Shown here in pieces: positions 62,073-64,000 of a stretch of DNA of 64,000 nt (its first letter is position 1; each line of letters opens with the position of its first letter). The notes beneath the pieces are model-generated. The model was not told the origin of the DNA, made no database searches, and was given only the letters and a program-made list of their open reading frames with translations. Both the position numbers and the translations under genes were made by a program. Source of the DNA: Haloechinothrix_A salitolerans (GTDB lineage: Bacteria; Actinomycetota; Actinomycetes; Mycobacteriales; Pseudonocardiaceae); assembly GCF_039544105.1 (NCBI RefSeq), contig NZ_BAABLA010000004.1; one strand, given 5' to 3'.

Positions 62073-63027
62073 ATGGTGAGGAGAGTGACCCCGTCACAGG
62101 CAAAGGCGGCGGTGCGGAAACTGCAGCGAGCCGTTGACGACTACAACCGGGCGGCACGCAAGTACAACGCCGACGTGAAGAAGGCCGTCAACGACCGCAA
62201 CCGCGAGGTCCGGGTATACAACACGCGCGCTCGAGCCCACAACCGCCGGGTCGAGAGCGACCGGCGACGGCTTCGGCAAGAGTTACAACGACTGAACTCG
62301 CGGCCCACGACGAGCCCGGCCTACACGACGTACCGCAGCTCGTCGGCCTCGTTCGTCCAGACCTTCCAGGCTGCTGATGCGCAGGTCAGGTCAGGTACCG
62401 CTTCGGATCTCGACCAGCGATTCATGGACCTGGCCAGCGACGAGGTGGCCAACAGCCTCTACGTCGCCAACGCCCTGGACGGAGACGGAGACCCAGCGTC
62501 CGATCTCTCGGAGGAGGAGCTGAGTGCGCCCAGCATGGTCTCGGAGCTGAGGGCCTTCGGTGACGACCTCGTCAGTCGATGGGTCGGCGCCCTGTACTCG
62601 CTCAGCCCGAACAACCCAGATGCCGCACGGCACTTCTGCACCAGCGCCCGCGAGGTCGTCGTGGCAATGTTGGACCAGTCGGCGCCCGATGCCGCGGTTG
62701 AGCGCGACGACCCCAACTGCGAGCGGACGCGCAGCGGCGCTGTCACCCGCCGCGCGAAGGTCAGCTACTTGCTGCGCGGTGGCCGCATAGCGGGCCTGGC
62801 TGTTCGCCGCCGTTGCCCAGCCGATCAGGCAAGGACTGGGGATGGAAGAACTCACCAACATCGCCGCCGCCAACGTGGAGAACGTTCTGAAACTGTTCCG
62901 CACGTTCAACGACGGCACTCATGGCCACGCCGGGAAGTTCTCGATCACTGAACTGTCTGCGATTCGCATCCGGGTCGAATCAGCCATCGGCTTCATCCAC
63001 GAGGTTGTCATCGGCCAGACGAGTTGA
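62073..63027 (+). pseudogene. Frameshifted gene resembling pPIWI-associated nuclease proteins
   Basis: The first frame (62073 onward) encodes an N-terminal coiled-coil (KLQRAVDDYNRAARKYNADV and on to about 75), a linker, and a helical domain with ARHFCTSAREVVVAMLDQSA and RRAKVSYLLRGGRI. The last part is in the +1 frame from about 62790: GMEELTNIAAANVENVLKLF, then FNDGTHGHAGKFSITELSAI, and a stop at 63027. Intact relatives join these parts in one chain, so a single indel near 62785-62795 breaks the gene. The N-DGTHG-AG-F region fits the predicted pPIWI-associating nuclease type; that match is from memory only. Confidence 0.65.
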
Positions 63028-63286
63028 CCACCTGCCGCTGAGCCGAGCCCGCTTCCCACCTGGCCACCAACCGAACGTGCGGCTATTCGCCGCCTACAAG
63101 TGACTCTCCGCCACCATCCCCCATTATTCGATCAGACGATAGAGTCACTGATCTGATGCACGCAGGTCACAGGGTGGCGAGGGATTACTGGCGGCGCGTT
63201 CTGTGCAAGTAAAGCCCGTGGAATTGCATCAGATGCATGACTGACTTGTGAGCAGGCGCTGGCCGTCGGGATAACGGCTAGCTGCA

Positions 63287-63718
63287 CTGCATGGCGCATG
63301 CGAGCGCACGGACCTGGATTGCGTCGCCGGCCTGCTCCTGCTGCTCTACGCCCAGCCGCTCGCCCGAATCGCCACCCTGACCCTCGCCCAGCTCACCCAG
63401 CGGACAACTGACCGGGGTGTCGAACTCCGCGCCTGGGCAGCAAAGCAAACCCCTCGTGCTGCCCCGCCGCTGCGGGACGCGCTTGTGCTGGACCTGGTCG
63501 GCCGTCGTCGCGGACGCGCTGTCGTGGGCCGCAGGATGGAGCTGACCTGGCTCCTGCCGGGAGTCGCACCCGGCCGCCCGATCAGTGCCCGGCAACTCAT
63601 GCGACGGTTGAACCGGCTGGACATCCAAGCGAGGCTGCGCCGTAACACCGCGCTGATCGATCTGGCCGCTCAGCTTCCCGCGACGTTCCTGGTCCGACTT
63701 GCTCAACCTGCACACTAG
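63287..63718 (+). pseudogene. C-terminal remnant of a tyrosine-type integrase-like protein
   Basis: The frame reads ACERTDLDCVAGLLLLLYAQ, then PLARIATLTLAQLTQ, LLPGVAPGRPISARQLMRRL and ends LPATFLVRLAQPAH. Actinobacterial site-specific integrase-like proteins have this tail but continue past LP..VLA..LGI with the catalytic end. No start or N-terminal half is present, and the end is cut. It is a relic of another mobile element at the right edge of the cargo. Confidence 0.55.
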
Positions 63719-63738
63719 CGCTCGTCAGGACAGCAGGC

Positions 63739-63948
63739 TCATGACCGTCCGCCCGCCGCCAACGCCTCAGCAAGCATTTCCCGCACATCACGATCAAGTC
63801 GCCACACGTCGTTGGTCTGCAAACGGGCCGCGGCGGTCATCACCGCGTCATCATCGAGCCCGTCCAACCACGCCCGAATCACCGCAGGATCAACCTGACC
63901 CGCCCCGGCGTGTCTGGAGGCTTCGTCTTGTGAGGAGGATGGAGTCAT
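63739..63948 (-). CDS. Small hypothetical protein overlapping an IS end
   Basis: The 69-residue frame ends WRLDRDVREMLAEALAAGGR with helical character (DPAVIRAWLDGLDDDAVMTA). Its first 17 or so codons lie within the terminal region of the IS3-type element that starts at about 63896, so the original gene was probably longer and was cut by that insertion. No family is recognised. Confidence 0.35.
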   Translation of the reverse strand: MTPSSSQDEASRHAGAGQVDPAVIRAWLDGLDDDAVMTAAARLQTNDVWRLDRDVREMLAEALAAGGRS

Positions 63949-64000
63949 GGCACGTCGGTCGAGCTATCCGCAGGAGTTGCGTGAGCGCGCGGTGCGGCTG
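63947..64000 (+). CDS. IS3-family transposase OrfA, N terminus (cut by window end)
   Basis: The frame MARRSSYPQELRERAVRL is the standard start of IS3-type OrfA helix-turn-helix proteins (Y..E.RERAV.L). A GAGGAGGA ribosome-binding site lies just upstream, and the left end of the element, in the TGACCCGCCCCGGCGTGTC region near 63896, fits the same IS group. The rest lies outside the window. Confidence 0.8.
   Translation, partial: MARRSSYPQELRERAVRL

Larger units (their letters stand above)
29718..64000. mobile_element. Integrative conjugative element at tRNA-Ala (right end not found)
   Basis: Accessory DNA begins at the tRNA-Ala 3' end. It holds in order a serine recombinase, orphan methyltransferases, a complete-looking type IV secretion set with coupling ATPase and replication-relaxation protein, then defence- and surface-type cargo and several IS elements. 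I searched by eye for a second copy of the tRNA 3' segment (GGTTCGATTCCCCTCAGCT) and found none, so the right end may lie beyond the window or the cargo may be composite. Confidence 0.6.

Overview
The window is high-GC actinobacterial chromosome, most likely a member of the Pseudonocardiaceae (Saccharomonospora/Amycolatopsis-like; inferred from protein character only). Evidence includes GTG starts, codon use, a CebR-type cellobiose regulon, the MprAB-PepD-MoaB2 stress block and the galU-glp-rimJ-sepX block. The last two blocks follow the gene order known from Mycobacterium tuberculosis Rv0981-Rv0996.

Region 1 (1-9.1 kb) is a cellulose-utilisation cluster. On the minus strand it holds a cellobiose ABC transporter (cebE, cebF, cebG), a GH1 beta-glucosidase and a LacI-family regulator. 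Divergently on the plus strand lie a secreted GH9 and a secreted GH6 cellulase. Three near-palindromic CebR-like operators flank the regulated units. Region 2 (9.1-10.2 kb) is a scar: an IS481 transposase remnant, the last codons of a group II intron maturase, an MNT nucleotidyltransferase with a clipped HEPN partner, and tRNA-Arg(CCT) with its terminator.

Region 3 (10.3-29.6 kb) is conserved core: a LuxR-type regulator, a UPF0126/TRIC-like channel, mprA-mprB-pepD, a sugar/glycosyltransferase island with its own two-component pair, moaB2, a MT0933-like antitoxin-domain protein, mscL, a SAF-domain protein, a Ruc-like zinc-ribbon protein, 5-formyltetrahydrofolate cyclo-ligase, galU, glp (MoeA-like), an acetyltransferase and sepX/glpR.

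Region 4 (29.6 kb to the window end) is accessory DNA starting exactly at tRNA-Ala(CGC). It reads as an integrative conjugative element: a large serine recombinase aimed at the tRNA, a truncated active-site-dead copy of that recombinase, an operon of orphan DNA methyltransferases, and a plus-strand type IV secretion/conjugation operon (VirB2, VirB6, PrgI/VirB3, VirB4, VirD4, a replication-relaxation protein, a lytic transglycosylase). An IS21-family element with a perfect 6-bp target duplication (CTGTTG) sits inside the 3' end of the cytosine-5 methyltransferase gene.

Cargo (52-63 kb) is defence- or surface-like: a GT25 + sulfotransferase-like + GH16 three-part fusion, a PD-(D/E)XK nuclease + STAND NTPase resembling Avs antiphage proteins, several uncharacterised neighbours, and a frameshifted gene resembling pPIWI-associated nucleases. 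The window ends with an integrase remnant and the start of an IS3-type transposase. I found no second copy of the tRNA-Ala 3' end, so the right end of the element is undefined. No rRNA genes or CRISPR arrays were seen.
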